Shown piece by piece: positions 17,923-26,002 of a stretch of 64,000 nucleotides of DNA. This DNA comes from DATAEG01 sp963703085 (GTDB lineage Bacteria > Actinomycetota > Actinomycetes > Mycobacteriales > Jatrophihabitantaceae). The stretch is taken from positions 1,612,001 through 1,676,000 of the forward strand of contig OY969789.1 of assembly GCA_963703085.1 (NCBI GenBank), given 5' to 3'. The notes under the pieces are model-generated. The model was not told the origin of the DNA and made no database searches. It was given only the letters and a program-made list of their open reading frames with translations. How positions within the stretch are numbered: the stretch's first letter is position 1; the number at the start of each line of letters is the position of its first letter. The translations under genes and the position numbers were made by a program.

Positions 17923-18794
17923 GCGGTTCGCTGCGGGTGATCGCATCCGGCCCGTACGCATGTCTGCAGGACCTGGGCCGGCCGGGCTATGCAGGGCTGG
18001 GCGTGGGGCGTTCCGGTGCCGCCGACCGCGGAGCGCTGAGGCTGGCGAACCGGCTGGTGGGCAACGACGAGGGTGCGGCCGGTATCGAAGTGTTGCTCGG
18101 CGGGTTGGTCGTGCGCGCTCACGAGCCAGTGCTGGTCGCGGTCACCGGCGCGCTCGGTCCAGTGACCGTCGCCGGCAGGCCAGTGGGGATGAACGCGGCG
18201 ACCCCGGTCCCGGCGGGCGCCACTGTGCAGGTTGCGCCGGGGCTCGCCGGGGTGCGTCGCTACGTCGCGGTGCGCGGCGGTATCGCTGCCGACCCGGTGC
18301 TCGGCAGCAGGTCGACCGACACGCTGGCCGGCCTCGGTCCGGCCGCGTTGCAGGCCGGTGCGCTCTTGCCGATCGGCCACCCGACGCAGCCGGTGCCGGA
18401 CGTCGATGTGGCCGGGGTCGCGGCACCGGCCACCGGCGAGGTGGTGCTGGAGATGCTGCCCGGTCCGCGCGCGGACTGGTTCGCCGACCCGGTGCCCACC
18501 GCGCGGTACACCGTCTCGTCCGACAGCGACCGCGTCGCGGTTCGGCTGTCCGGTCCGGCACTGCGCCGGACGAGGACAGCCGAGCTGCCCAGCGAAGGTC
18601 TGGTCAGCGGCGCCGTACAGGTTCCGGCGGACGGACAGCCGCTGATCTTCCTCGCCGACCACCCGGTCACCGGCGGGTACCCGGTCGTCGGCGTGCTCAC
18701 CGACCACTCGATCGATCTCGCCGCGCAACTGCGTCCCGGCCAGCCGGTCCGGTTCTCGGCCGCCGGGAGAAAACCGTGGCGATGGCGGATGTAA
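17919..18794 (+). CDS. pxpC: 5-oxoprolinase subunit C
   Basis: 291-residue subunit with the urea-amidolyase-like domain: VIASGPYACLQDLGRPGYAG, GVGRSGAADRGALRLANRLV, and the late VTGGYPVVGVLTDHSIDLAAQ. Last gene of the pxp operon. The pathway recovers glutamate from spontaneous pyroglutamate. Immediately downstream lies an unusual structured non-coding region. Confidence 0.92.
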   Translation: MSGSLRVIASGPYACLQDLGRPGYAGLGVGRSGAADRGALRLANRLVGNDEGAAGIEVLLGGLVVRAHEPVLVAVTGALGPVTVAGRPVGMNAATPVPAGATVQVAPGLAGVRRYVAVRGGIAADPVLGSRSTDTLAGLGPAALQAGALLPIGHPTQPVPDVDVAGVAAPATGEVVLEMLPGPRADWFADPVPTARYTVSSDSDRVAVRLSGPALRRTRTAELPSEGLVSGAVQVPADGQPLIFLADHPVTGGYPVVGVLTDHSIDLAAQLRPGQPVRFSAAGRKPWRWRM

Positions 18795-18816
18795 CTCGTT
18801 ACGGTGGTTGGACACG

Positions 18817-19031
18817 AGAAAGGAGGTGGTCCAGCGTTGAATACGTACAGGACTCGTGAGGTGACTGCCGGCTGACGCCGACAGCAAATCAGCAAAGGAC
18901 CACTGTCCTGATCGATCGGCTGGCGAAGCCAATCAGTCGAATCCAAGGCAGTCACCCGACCCCGGGCCGCCGGAACTAGTCCATCCGGCCGCCGTACGGC
19001 ACACGCCGAGCGGCGCCAAGGCCCGGGGTCG
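18817..19031 (+). other. Structured intergenic element with full anti-SD complement
   Basis: The 350-bp gap after pxpC is not empty. AGAAAGGAGGTGGTCC (18817-18832) is complementary, with one G-U, to the whole 3' tail of 16S rRNA. Downstream, two perfect long-range stems follow in series: GTGACTGCC (18861-18869) with GGCAGTCAC (18947-18955), then CGACCCCGGGC (18957-18967) with GCCCGGGGTCG (19021-19031). A GGACCAC segment (18897-18903) can pair with GTGGTCC inside the SD, offering an on/off switch, and AGGAC-CACT-GTCCT forms a local hairpin. Candidate cis-regulatory RNA or small RNA gene; its target is unclear because no plus-strand gene follows. Confidence 0.5.
18837..18875 (+). CDS. Possible 12-codon peptide ORF
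   Basis: Behind the exceptionally long SD (GGAGG, 18822-18826) the first start is a TTG at 18837, reading MNTYRTREVTAG then TGA. Spacing is 10 nt. The stop falls just inside the first long stem, as expected for a leader peptide whose translation alters RNA folding. Small, no known similarity that I can prove, and could be a coincidence of the SD-like sequence. Confidence 0.35.
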   Translation: MNTYRTREVTAG

Positions 19032-19077
19032 AACCATGTCCACCGGACGACGCCGGCCAGCCCGCCGCCCCTCACAT

Positions 19078-19127
19078 GATGATCAAGGCGAGAATGGGGC
19101 TATAGCACTCGGTTCGCCTTGATCATC
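19078..19127. repeat. Intergenic palindromic repeat, copy 1
   Basis: Perfect 14-bp arms GATGATCAAGGCGA (19078-19091) and TCGCCTTGATCATC (19114-19127) with a 22-nt loop containing GAATGGGGCTATAGC. It lies 17 bp beyond the stop of the minus-strand nitrobindin gene, so it can also act as a terminator. Related copies are at 19816, 54106 and 61737. Confidence 0.7.
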
Positions 19128-19144
19128 TTCGAAGGCGGGGCTGG

Positions 19145-19696
19145 TCAGTTGTCGGTGGTGGGCGAGACCCGCTGCAGCTGAGCGGTGAGATGTGGCCGGT
19201 AGTCCAGCCCGACAGCCGCCAGCTCGGTCGCGTAGCCCAGACCGTCGCCCACCAGCGCGTAGAGCCGCCGCTCACCTTCGACTTCTTTGGCACCGGGCGC
19301 CGCACCGACCGAGCGCGACGTGATTTCCCAGCGCAGGTCGCCTACCGCGCCGGTGAACACCATCGCGAAGCCGGTGGCGACGCTGAGCACGACGGAGATG
19401 TCGTCGGGTCCGGGCCCGGGGCGCCAGAAGCCACGCTCCCGCGCTGCCGGTCGCACGATCGCGCCGGTCTCGTCGACGATCCACGACCGGCCCTCATAGC
19501 TGAGCAACGGCCGCCCATCGTGAGCGAAGACGAGCTCCTGCCGGTAGCGGAATCGCTCTTGGCTGCGCGGCACGACGCCTTCGCCGTCCCCACGCCAGAT
19601 CCCGACCAGTGGCAGCAGCGCCAGCAGATCGTCGTGCAGCGACGCCCCCCGGCGCAGGTCGGTGGTGTCGTCCGGGCCGAGACCGCCAGCAGTCAC
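19145..19696 (-). CDS. Nitrobindin / FABP-family heme-binding protein (Rv0813c-like)
   Basis: 183-residue beta-barrel protein. It has the nitrobindin motif GIWRGDGEG near residue 33, a central GFWRPGPGPDDISVVLS region, and the C-terminal LDYRPHLTAQLQR carrying the His expected to bind heme iron. Family members detoxify nitric oxide or peroxynitrite. The GTG start overlaps the stop of a small membrane-protein ORF (GTGA). The order after sseA and DUF1416 matches the mycobacterial Rv0815c-Rv0813c arrangement. Confidence 0.85.
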   Translation of the reverse strand: MTAGGLGPDDTTDLRRGASLHDDLLALLPLVGIWRGDGEGVVPRSQERFRYRQELVFAHDGRPLLSYEGRSWIVDETGAIVRPAARERGFWRPGPGPDDISVVLSVATGFAMVFTGAVGDLRWEITSRSVGAAPGAKEVEGERRLYALVGDGLGYATELAAVGLDYRPHLTAQLQRVSPTTDN

Positions 19697-19794
19697 CGCT
19701 GCCCGGCGTAGAGCTTGTAGACGATCAGGAACGCCATCGCACCGATCGCCACGAAGGCAGCGACCAGCACGACCAGATAGACGACCTCGAGCAT
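19693..19794 (-). CDS. Small single-span membrane protein (33 aa)
   Basis: Reads MLEVVYLVVLVAAFVAIGAM then AFLIVYKLYAGQR: one hydrophobic helix with a short basic tail. Its TGA overlaps the nitrobindin GTG by 4 bp, so translation of nitrobindin is probably coupled to it. Too short for routine annotation, but the near-pure transmembrane composition and the overlap argue that it is real. No recognised family. Confidence 0.6.
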   Translation of the reverse strand: MLEVVYLVVLVAAFVAIGAMAFLIVYKLYAGQR

Positions 19795-19815
19795 GCCCCG
19801 ACCCTACCGACAGCT

Positions 19816-19873
19816 GCGCGGTGATCTCGCTCCATTCGCTGCTGTCATCAGCATTTCTGCGAGATCACCGCGC
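19816..19873. repeat. Intergenic palindromic repeat, copy 2
   Basis: Perfect 15-bp arms GCGCGGTGATCTCGC (19816-19830) and GCGAGATCACCGCGC (19859-19873) around a 28-nt loop with CGCTGCTGTCATCAGC. It lies 18 bp after the DUF1416 stop (minus strand) and before the small membrane ORF, so it may separate sulfur genes from nitrobindin. The loop length and core match the copy at 54106. Confidence 0.7.
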
Positions 19874-19890
19874 ACCATTGGCCGGTCGGT

Positions 19891-20193
19891 TCAGGCGGCC
19901 AGAACCAGCTGCGCTTCCACCAGTCCGGGCTCGAGTGCGTGCACGGCCTTGCGCACCGCCGCACCCGGCGCGAGCACCGAAAGCGTCCAGACACCGGGAG
20001 CTGCATAGAACCGGTAGTCACCGGTCGCGCTGGTGACGACCTCGGCGGTGAACTCGCCGGTCTCGTCGAGCAGCCGGACGTAGGCGGACGGGACCGGAGC
20101 GCCGCCGCGAGTCACCTGGCCGTAGATCACGGTCTCCTTGGCGAGATCGACGTGCGCCGGCAGCTCAGGTGCCTGCGCTGGTGCTCCACACAT
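19891..20193 (-). CDS. DUF1416 / SseC-like protein
   Basis: 100-residue protein with a single carboxypeptidase-regulatory-like beta-sandwich: YGQVTRGGAPVPSAYVRLLD, TGEFTAEVVTSATGDYRFYA, GVWTLSVLAPGA. The N terminus MCGAPAQ with an early Cys is conserved in the SseC family. It starts 2 bp after the sulfurtransferase stop and is universally paired with it in actinobacteria. Role in thiosulfate metabolism is inferred from that pairing. Confidence 0.88.
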   Translation of the reverse strand: MCGAPAQAPELPAHVDLAKETVIYGQVTRGGAPVPSAYVRLLDETGEFTAEVVTSATGDYRFYAAPGVWTLSVLAPGAAVRKAVHALEPGLVEAQLVLAA

Positions 20194-20195
20194 GC

Positions 20196-21029
20196 TCAGG
20201 CGTCCTTCTCGATCGGGACGCCGACCAATGAGCCGTACTCGGTCCAGGAGCCGTCGTAGTTCTTGACGTTCTGCTGGCCGAGCAACTCGTGCAGCGCGAA
20301 CCAGGTGTGACTGGAGCGCTCCCCGATCCGGCAGTAGGCGATGGTGTTCTTGCCCTCGTCCAGGCCGGCGTCGGCGTACAGCGCCTTCAGCTCGTCGTCG
20401 GACTTGAAGGTCCCGTCCTCGTTTGCGGCCTTGCTCCACGGCACGTTCAGCGCGCTGGGGATGTGCCCGCCACGCTGCGACTGCTCCTGCGGCAGATGTG
20501 CGGGGGCCAGCAGCTTGCCGGCGAACTCGTCGGGTGAGCGGACATCGATGAGGTTCTGCTTGCCGATCGCGTCGATCACCTCGTCGCGGAAGGCGCGGAT
20601 CGTGACGTCCTGGTCCTTCGCGGTGTAGGTCGTGGCCGGGCGGCTGACCTCGTCCTTGCTCAGCTCGCGGCCGTCCAGCTCCCACTTCTTGCGGCCGCCG
20701 TCGAGCAGCTTCACCTTCTGGTGCCCGTAGAGCTTGAAGTACCAGTAGGCGTAGGCAGCGAACCAGTTGTTGTTGCCGCCGTAGAGCACCACCTCGTCGT
20801 CGGTCCCGATGCCCTTGCCGGACAGCAGCTCTTCGAACTGTGCCTTGTCGACGAAGTCACGCCGTACTTGATCCTGCAGTTCGGTCTTCCAGTCCAGCTT
20901 CACGGCGCCGGGGAGGTGCCCACCGTCGTAGGCCGAGGTGTCCTCGTCGACCTCGACGAAGACGACGCCCGGGGTGTTCAGGTTCTGCTCGGCCCAGTCG
21001 GCCGTGACGAGCACGTCTGCGCGGCTCAT
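20196..21029 (-). CDS. Thiosulfate sulfurtransferase (rhodanese, SseA/CysA type)
   Basis: 277-residue tandem-rhodanese enzyme that moves sulfane sulfur from thiosulfate to a thiophilic acceptor. The inactive first rhodanese domain runs to about residue 130. The second carries the active-site Cys in NTIAYCRIGERSSHTWFAL. LIDVRSPDEFAGKLLAP and GGHIPSALNVPWSKA are canonical. ATG with GAGGAGA SD upstream. Preceded by a Cys-containing leader peptide, so it is probably under cysteine-dependent attenuation. Confidence 0.93.
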   Translation of the reverse strand: MSRADVLVTADWAEQNLNTPGVVFVEVDEDTSAYDGGHLPGAVKLDWKTELQDQVRRDFVDKAQFEELLSGKGIGTDDEVVLYGGNNNWFAAYAYWYFKLYGHQKVKLLDGGRKKWELDGRELSKDEVSRPATTYTAKDQDVTIRAFRDEVIDAIGKQNLIDVRSPDEFAGKLLAPAHLPQEQSQRGGHIPSALNVPWSKAANEDGTFKSDDELKALYADAGLDEGKNTIAYCRIGERSSHTWFALHELLGQQNVKNYDGSWTEYGSLVGVPIEKDA

Positions 21030-21203
21030 GTTTGTCTCCTCAGATAGGGATGTGCGGCTAGAGAAACTGCGAGAAACGGATCGGCTGCCGACGCATCACG
21101 AAGGCCGGCCGGAGACCCGGCACAGCGGTTCGGAAGGCGATCGGGACCGGACGCTCAGCGGCGAAGAGTCAGCGCGCTGCACACGCCCGGCGGGCCAGTC
21201 CGG

Positions 21204-21278
21204 TCAGGACTGTCGACACAGGCAGCTGCCCACGCGGCACAGGTCGACCGCGCGGCGGGAGAAGAACAGCTTGCCCAT
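21204..21278 (-). CDS. Cysteine-containing regulatory leader peptide upstream of sseA
   Basis: 24-residue ORF reading MGKLFFSRRAVDLCRVGSCL then CRQS. The RRxVDLxRxxSxxC pattern is that of the short leader peptides found before actinobacterial sulfur genes. Three Cys codons lie in its second half. TACCCT ends 6 nt before the ATG, with no SD, so it is probably leaderless, as for mycobacterial polycysteine attenuator ORFs. It lies 174 bp upstream of the sseA start on the same strand. Ribosome stalling at Cys codons when cysteine is low would be expected to raise sseA expression. Confidence 0.75.
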   Translation of the reverse strand: MGKLFFSRRAVDLCRVGSCLCRQS

Positions 21279-21373
21279 GGGTTGAGGGTAACGGCAGCCG
21301 GGCCGGTCGGGCCAGTTGCCCACGATGTGAGACGGAGGTCAGCTCATGCGAGAGACAGTGAACCTGCAATGCC

Positions 21374-23326
21374 TCACGCAATCATGGACGGCAGCGGGCA
21401 GTGCAGTAACCCGCAGGCGGTCCGCAACAGTTCGGCCTCATCGACGCCCAGCACGCCGTCGTCTCGGATCGCGACCGTGATCGCTTCGACGAAGCGTTCC
21501 TTGTGTTTGGGATCGAGGGCATCGAGCGCCGGCCACGCGGCGTCCAGGGCGTCCCAGGACTGAGCTGGTGGTTGGTAGGGAACCGAGTCGCCGGGCAGCA
21601 GGTACTGCACCGCGTGCGAGAAAGCCCGCTCCGCGGCGGCGGGCTCGGTGTTTCCTTCGGCGGCAATGACCGCGAGCACGACCAGCGCGGCCTGCTGCAC
21701 GCGGTTGACGGCAACCCGCCCCGGCTTGGATCGGCCCGGCGGATCGTTGGAGTCGCGGATGTAGCCGGACACCGTTCGGGTCAGGCAGTACTCGAAGACG
21801 GAGATGGTGCCGTCTGCGCGGGACAGCTGGTCCAGCGCATCGATCAGTGACATGAGCCGGTCCTTCGGCCGGGCGGTGATCAGCGGAACCGCGATGCTCA
21901 CGACCGGCAGGCGCAACAGCGGCGGCAGCGTGGCCACGTCATCGATCAGCTCGGTCGTGGCGTCAGCGGTCTCCTTGCCGAGGGTGGCGAAGATGATTCC
22001 TAGCTGCTTACTGCGCACGTCGGGCTCGGCGTTGAGCAGCATCGCCAAGGTCAGCGGGACGGCCGTCGAGCCTTGATTGGCCAACTGCCGGAAGCGGGGT
22101 GGCACCTGCGCGCTGAGCCGGGTGCCTCGGGCCAGGTCGGACGGCGACGCGGTGCCGATCCGCCCGCTCACGTCGGCCGGCTGCACCGGGAACTGAAGGG
22201 CACCGGAGTCGAGCGCGCCGGCCAGGCCGACGGCCGGCAGGTCCGTCGCGCCCCGCGCCGGGCCGGCGGCCGGCGGCCCGGTGGGGGCAAGTCCGGCGGC
22301 CGCGTCCTCGGCCAGCCCGTTCGGTGGCTGGCCGGCCCAGCTCTGCGCGAGTTGACCGATCTCCTCCGGCCGGAAGGTGGGATCCAGCGCGCTGATCCGT
22401 TGCAACAACGGCGGATGCGTGGCGAAGAGCGAGCTGACTCGTGCGCTGCCCTCGCCGAAGAGCATGTGGCTGACTTCCTTGGCATTGCGCATGTTGGCCA
22501 GCTTGGAGCCACTCGGCAGCCCGGCGATCTTCTTCAGTGCGCCTTCCAGACCCTGTGGGTCGCGAGTGAACTGCACGGATGATGCGTCGGCCAACCACTC
22601 GCGTTGCCTGCTGACCGCTGCCTTGATCATGTTGGCGAAGAACTGTCCGACAAAGCCGAGGATCATCATTGCCAGCGCGATCAGCAGGATCGGCCCGGCG
22701 TTCTTGTCCCGGCCGCGGCCACCGCCGGTGCCCAGCACCCGAAGCCCGACCAGCCCGAGCAGCAGGATGCCGTTGAGCAGGCCGATCAACCGGATGTTCA
22801 TCCGCATGTCGCCGTTGAGGATGTGGCTGAACTCGTGGCCGATGACCCCCTGCAACTCAGACCGGCTGAGCTGATGCAGCGCGCCGCCGGTCACGGTTAT
22901 CGCCGCATCGGCGGGCGTGTAACCGGCCGCGAACGCGTTGATGCCGGGCTCGTCCTGCAACACGAACAGCCGAGGCACCGGCACCCCGGACGCCAGCGAC
23001 ATTTCTTCCACGATGTTGACGAACCGCCGCAACGCCGGGTCGGTGCTCGTCGGGTCGATGGCCACGGCACCGACCGAGAGCGCCAGTGCCGAGCCCCCGG
23101 CCCGCAGTGCCAACGTCTTGTACACCGAACCGCCGCCGATGATCAGCAGTGTGAAGACGGTCGCGACGCCGATCAGGGACGCGATGGTGCCGGCCGGCAT
23201 CTTGTGCACCAGCACGAGCACGACGAGATCCACCACGACGACGATGCCGACGACGGCCGCGATGAACAGCGCGACCAGCCGCAGCGACGACGTCCGGGCG
23301 GCATGCTGCCGCTCGAAAAAGCTCAC
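21374..23326 (-). CDS. M48 family metalloprotease, HtpX-like, with long C-terminal extension
   Basis: 650-residue membrane protease. Two N-terminal helices (VALFIAAVVGIVVVVDLVVL; GTIASLIGVATVFTLLIIGG) precede the catalytic domain with zinc motif VIGHEFSHILNGD (HExxH) and the downstream REWLADASSVQF Glu ligand, plus further helices between. HtpX itself is about 290 residues; here residues 330-650 add a Pro/Ala-rich linker and an all-helical TerB-like segment (LIDALDQLSRADGTISVFEY; AVIAAEGN; AITVAIRDDGVLGVDEAELL). Directly follows lemA with a 3-bp gap, a recurrent pairing. Confidence 0.88.
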   Translation of the reverse strand: MSFFERQHAARTSSLRLVALFIAAVVGIVVVVDLVVLVLVHKMPAGTIASLIGVATVFTLLIIGGGSVYKTLALRAGGSALALSVGAVAIDPTSTDPALRRFVNIVEEMSLASGVPVPRLFVLQDEPGINAFAAGYTPADAAITVTGGALHQLSRSELQGVIGHEFSHILNGDMRMNIRLIGLLNGILLLGLVGLRVLGTGGGRGRDKNAGPILLIALAMMILGFVGQFFANMIKAAVSRQREWLADASSVQFTRDPQGLEGALKKIAGLPSGSKLANMRNAKEVSHMLFGEGSARVSSLFATHPPLLQRISALDPTFRPEEIGQLAQSWAGQPPNGLAEDAAAGLAPTGPPAAGPARGATDLPAVGLAGALDSGALQFPVQPADVSGRIGTASPSDLARGTRLSAQVPPRFRQLANQGSTAVPLTLAMLLNAEPDVRSKQLGIIFATLGKETADATTELIDDVATLPPLLRLPVVSIAVPLITARPKDRLMSLIDALDQLSRADGTISVFEYCLTRTVSGYIRDSNDPPGRSKPGRVAVNRVQQAALVVLAVIAAEGNTEPAAAERAFSHAVQYLLPGDSVPYQPPAQSWDALDAAWPALDALDPKHKERFVEAITVAIRDDGVLGVDEAELLRTACGLLHCPLPSMIA

Positions 23327-23329
23327 TGG

Positions 23330-24145
23330 CTAGCTGGCGGGGCCCGCCGGCGGAGCAGGGGGCGCCGGGGGCAACTGATCGCCGGCCGCCGGCGGCGAGG
23401 CGGGCGACTGGTCGAAGGGTGATCCCGACGGCGTCGGCGGTACGGGCTGGGACGGCGGTGCGATCGGGCCCGGCGCTGCCGGCCCGACCGACGGCGCCTG
23501 CTGCACGGGCGGCGCCGCAGGAGCGGCTACCGCAGGTGCGTCCTGCCCGAAACTGACCTTGGGCGCCTCGCGCATATCGCCGCGGTCCTGAGGGATCTCC
23601 AGCAGGGCGGCCGGCGCGAAGTTGAACCGGCCGGCGATGACGCTGCCGGGGAACGACTGGCGCTTGTTGTTGTAGGTCATCACTGAGTCGTTGTAGGCCT
23701 GCCGCGCGAAGGCCACCTTGTTCTCCGTGGTGGTCAGCTCCTCGGACAGTTGCATCATGTTCTGGTTGGCCTTGAGGTCCGGGTAGGACTCGGACACCGC
23801 GATCAACCGGGACAGCGCACCGTTCAGCTGACCCTGTCCCTGGGACAGCTGCTGCATGGCAGCCGGGTCACCCGGATTGGCCTGCGCAGCCGACAGGCCG
23901 GCCATTGCCGCACCGCGGGCCTGGACGACTGCTTCGAGCGTGTCGCGCTCGTGCGCCATGTAGGCCTTGGCCGTCTCGACCAGATTCGGGATCAGGTCGA
24001 ACCGGCGCTGCAACTGCACGTCGATCTGCGCGAACGCGTTCTGGAACGCGTTCCGTGCTCGCACGAGGCCGTTGTAACCGCCGATCACCCAAAAGACGAG
24101 TGCCAGAACGATCACCACGATCACGATGGCGATGACGATCCCCAT
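23330..24145 (-). CDS. lemA: LemA family membrane protein
   Basis: 271 residues. One N-terminal transmembrane helix (IVIAIVIVVIVLALVFWVIG), then the coiled LemA core: YNGLVRARNAFQNAFAQIDV, RRFDLIPNLVETAKAYMAHE, ESYPDLKANQNMMQLSEEL. The C-terminal tail from about residue 190 is Pro/Ala-rich and low complexity, longer than in most LemA proteins. Cotranscribed with the HtpX-like protease just downstream; the pair is thought to act in envelope protein quality control. Confidence 0.9.
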   Translation of the reverse strand: MGIVIAIVIVVIVLALVFWVIGGYNGLVRARNAFQNAFAQIDVQLQRRFDLIPNLVETAKAYMAHERDTLEAVVQARGAAMAGLSAAQANPGDPAAMQQLSQGQGQLNGALSRLIAVSESYPDLKANQNMMQLSEELTTTENKVAFARQAYNDSVMTYNNKRQSFPGSVIAGRFNFAPAALLEIPQDRGDMREAPKVSFGQDAPAVAAPAAPPVQQAPSVGPAAPGPIAPPSQPVPPTPSGSPFDQSPASPPAAGDQLPPAPPAPPAGPAS

Positions 24146-24184
24146 GTCGAGCCCTTCCGTTCCGGGACAAGGTCGAGCGTGAGC

Positions 24185-24910
24185 TTAGCTGCCGGTCCGG
24201 GAGATCAGGACGACTCCGGTGACCTCGCCGGATACCACCAGCCCATCGTCGGAGGCCCGGATCGCCGTGAGCTTCAGGTCGTAGGGCAACCGTGGCAGGG
24301 TCAGTCGCGGGGTCAGTTGTTGCGCCACCTGAGCGAGCACCGCGGACGGCAGCGACGCTCCGTTCACCGCCGCCGACGTGATGACTGCCTTCACCTGACC
24401 CCCGGACACGGCGAGCTTCCCGGTGCCGCGTGCAGTCACCGAGCCGATCCCGGGCACCGTTACCTGACCGGAGACGACGAGCCGATCTCCTTGATGGCTG
24501 AGCCGGACCGTGCCGCCGGCCTCGGTGGCCACCGTGCTGTAGGGGACCGTGACGTCTCCGGCGATGCGGTCCACGGGCAGTTGCTGGACGTTTCCGTTCA
24601 GGGCATCGGATGCAGCAACGTGCACGCCGTGCAGATTGGCGTGAAAGCTCACATCACGCGCCGCATCAATGGTCAGCCCCGATGCCGTCACTTCGATGTC
24701 GGAGTACTTGCCGGACATCGCCTGGGTGAGGAAGGGGAATCCCCGGATCGTCACGTGCGGGGCGGGCGCTCCGACGAACGGCGCGTGCTCACCCAACTTG
24801 GCCGCGATCTTGCGACCCGCAACGCCGGCAGCGACCCGGTCCACCACGATCACGGCGCCGAGCAGGAGTACCACGATCGACAGCAGAACGATCCATCCGC
24901 GGCGGCGCAT
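24185..24910 (-). CDS. DUF2993 protein, LmeA-like
   Basis: 241 residues with an N-terminal membrane anchor (GWIVLLSIVVLLLGAVIVVD) and a DUF2993 beta-rich exported domain: HVTIRGFPFLTQAMSGKYSD, LTIDAARDVSFHANLHGVHV. In mycobacteria the DUF2993 protein next to glnR (Rv0817c, LmeA) binds lipid and aids lipomannan mannan elongation; here too it lies close to glnR. That function is transferred by context and not shown here. Its ATG overlaps the upstream membrane-protein stop (TGATG). Confidence 0.8.
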   Translation of the reverse strand: MRRRGWIVLLSIVVLLLGAVIVVDRVAAGVAGRKIAAKLGEHAPFVGAPAPHVTIRGFPFLTQAMSGKYSDIEVTASGLTIDAARDVSFHANLHGVHVAASDALNGNVQQLPVDRIAGDVTVPYSTVATEAGGTVRLSHQGDRLVVSGQVTVPGIGSVTARGTGKLAVSGGQVKAVITSAAVNGASLPSAVLAQVAQQLTPRLTLPRLPYDLKLTAIRASDDGLVVSGEVTGVVLISRTGS

Positions 24911-25806
24911 CAGCTGTGACCGGTCAGGCACAGCAGGTAGGCAGCCGGCGCCGCCAGCGCGATCGGCAGCAGTACCTGGGCCAGCGGCAGCAGGGCTGGA
25001 CGCGCCTGCGGCGGCGGCCGGCCGTCGTCGGTTGCCGAGACCGGGGGGAACTCGGGCAGCCGATGCACCGCGAACGCTCCGGCGATGGCCAGCAGGCCGG
25101 TCACTGCGCCGATCGCCACCGACACGTAGATGGAGCGCACCGTGGTGAAGGCCACCACGTCGTGCAGTCCGCGCGTTCCGGCCGCACCGGCGGCCACCGC
25201 ACCGAGTGCGAACGCGAACAGCCCGCGCGGCACCTCCGCGTCGAAGCGCGGGTGTGACCAGATCATGTCGGCGAGGTGGCCGACCACCATGGCCACGCCT
25301 ACCGCGAGCAGCGATCCCAGGGCGAGGTCCCGTCCGTCGAACTGGTGGCGCAGCTGCAGGTAACAGGGCATGGCGCTCACCGCGACCACCAGCAGAGCAA
25401 GGTGCGACAACGACTCGACGGTGCGAGTCCGCACCACCCCGCGAGCCAGTTGGTGCACGAACATCACCGAGACGGCCAGACCGAGCCCGACGAGCAGCGG
25501 TGCGAGTTCTCGGTCCGGTTCGACCGACACGGCCACGTCCGCACCGGCCGCCGCCGCCCCGGCGATCACCAGAGCACCGAGTGGGCCGGGCATGCCGGTG
25601 CCGTACACCCAGCTCACCACCAACGCTGCTTGGCCGATTGCGATGACGATCAGCAGGCTCAGCGCACTCTGACCGGATGCGACCGCGAGAGCGGCACCGA
25701 ACACCAGCGCCGCGAGCGCGCACCGACCATGGCTGGCCTGCGCCTCAGCAGTGGTGCCGGTGCCCGGCTCGACCTGGTCGGCCCTGGTGTCCTCCACGCC
25801 GGTCAT
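24910..25806 (-). CDS. Multi-span integral membrane protein, function unknown
   Basis: 298 residues with about eight hydrophobic segments (for example LSLLIVIAIGQAALVVSWVY, LGALVIAGAAAAGADVAVSV, SIYVSVAIGAVTGLLAIAGA). No catalytic motif is visible. The ATG at 25806 is preferred because the residues upstream (Arg-rich) do not look coding. Coupled to the DUF2993 gene through a TGATG overlap, so it may support cell-envelope polysaccharide work. Divergent from glnR. Confidence 0.7.
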   Translation of the reverse strand: MTGVEDTRADQVEPGTGTTAEAQASHGRCALAALVFGAALAVASGQSALSLLIVIAIGQAALVVSWVYGTGMPGPLGALVIAGAAAAGADVAVSVEPDRELAPLLVGLGLAVSVMFVHQLARGVVRTRTVESLSHLALLVVAVSAMPCYLQLRHQFDGRDLALGSLLAVGVAMVVGHLADMIWSHPRFDAEVPRGLFAFALGAVAAGAAGTRGLHDVVAFTTVRSIYVSVAIGAVTGLLAIAGAFAVHRLPEFPPVSATDDGRPPPQARPALLPLAQVLLPIALAAPAAYLLCLTGHS

Positions 25807-26002
25807 CGTCCCAGACGAACGTCGGATCCCCACCGACCGCCCAACCACGCGGGCACCGAACGGGCGACAACTGTGGCGCACGGCTCGATTCCGCCGGCCG
25901 ATTCATCGGATATCCTCCAGGTACCGCCACGGCAGCGCCGCCAGGACCGCGGACCTCGTGACTCGTGCCGTTGCCGGCGCGCAGCTCCAGCTGGAGGCGC
26001 TT

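Noticed and set aside
19034..19120. 28-codon plus-strand ORF across palindrome copy 1
   Set aside because: No SD, low-complexity Arg/Pro content, and it runs through a perfect inverted repeat.
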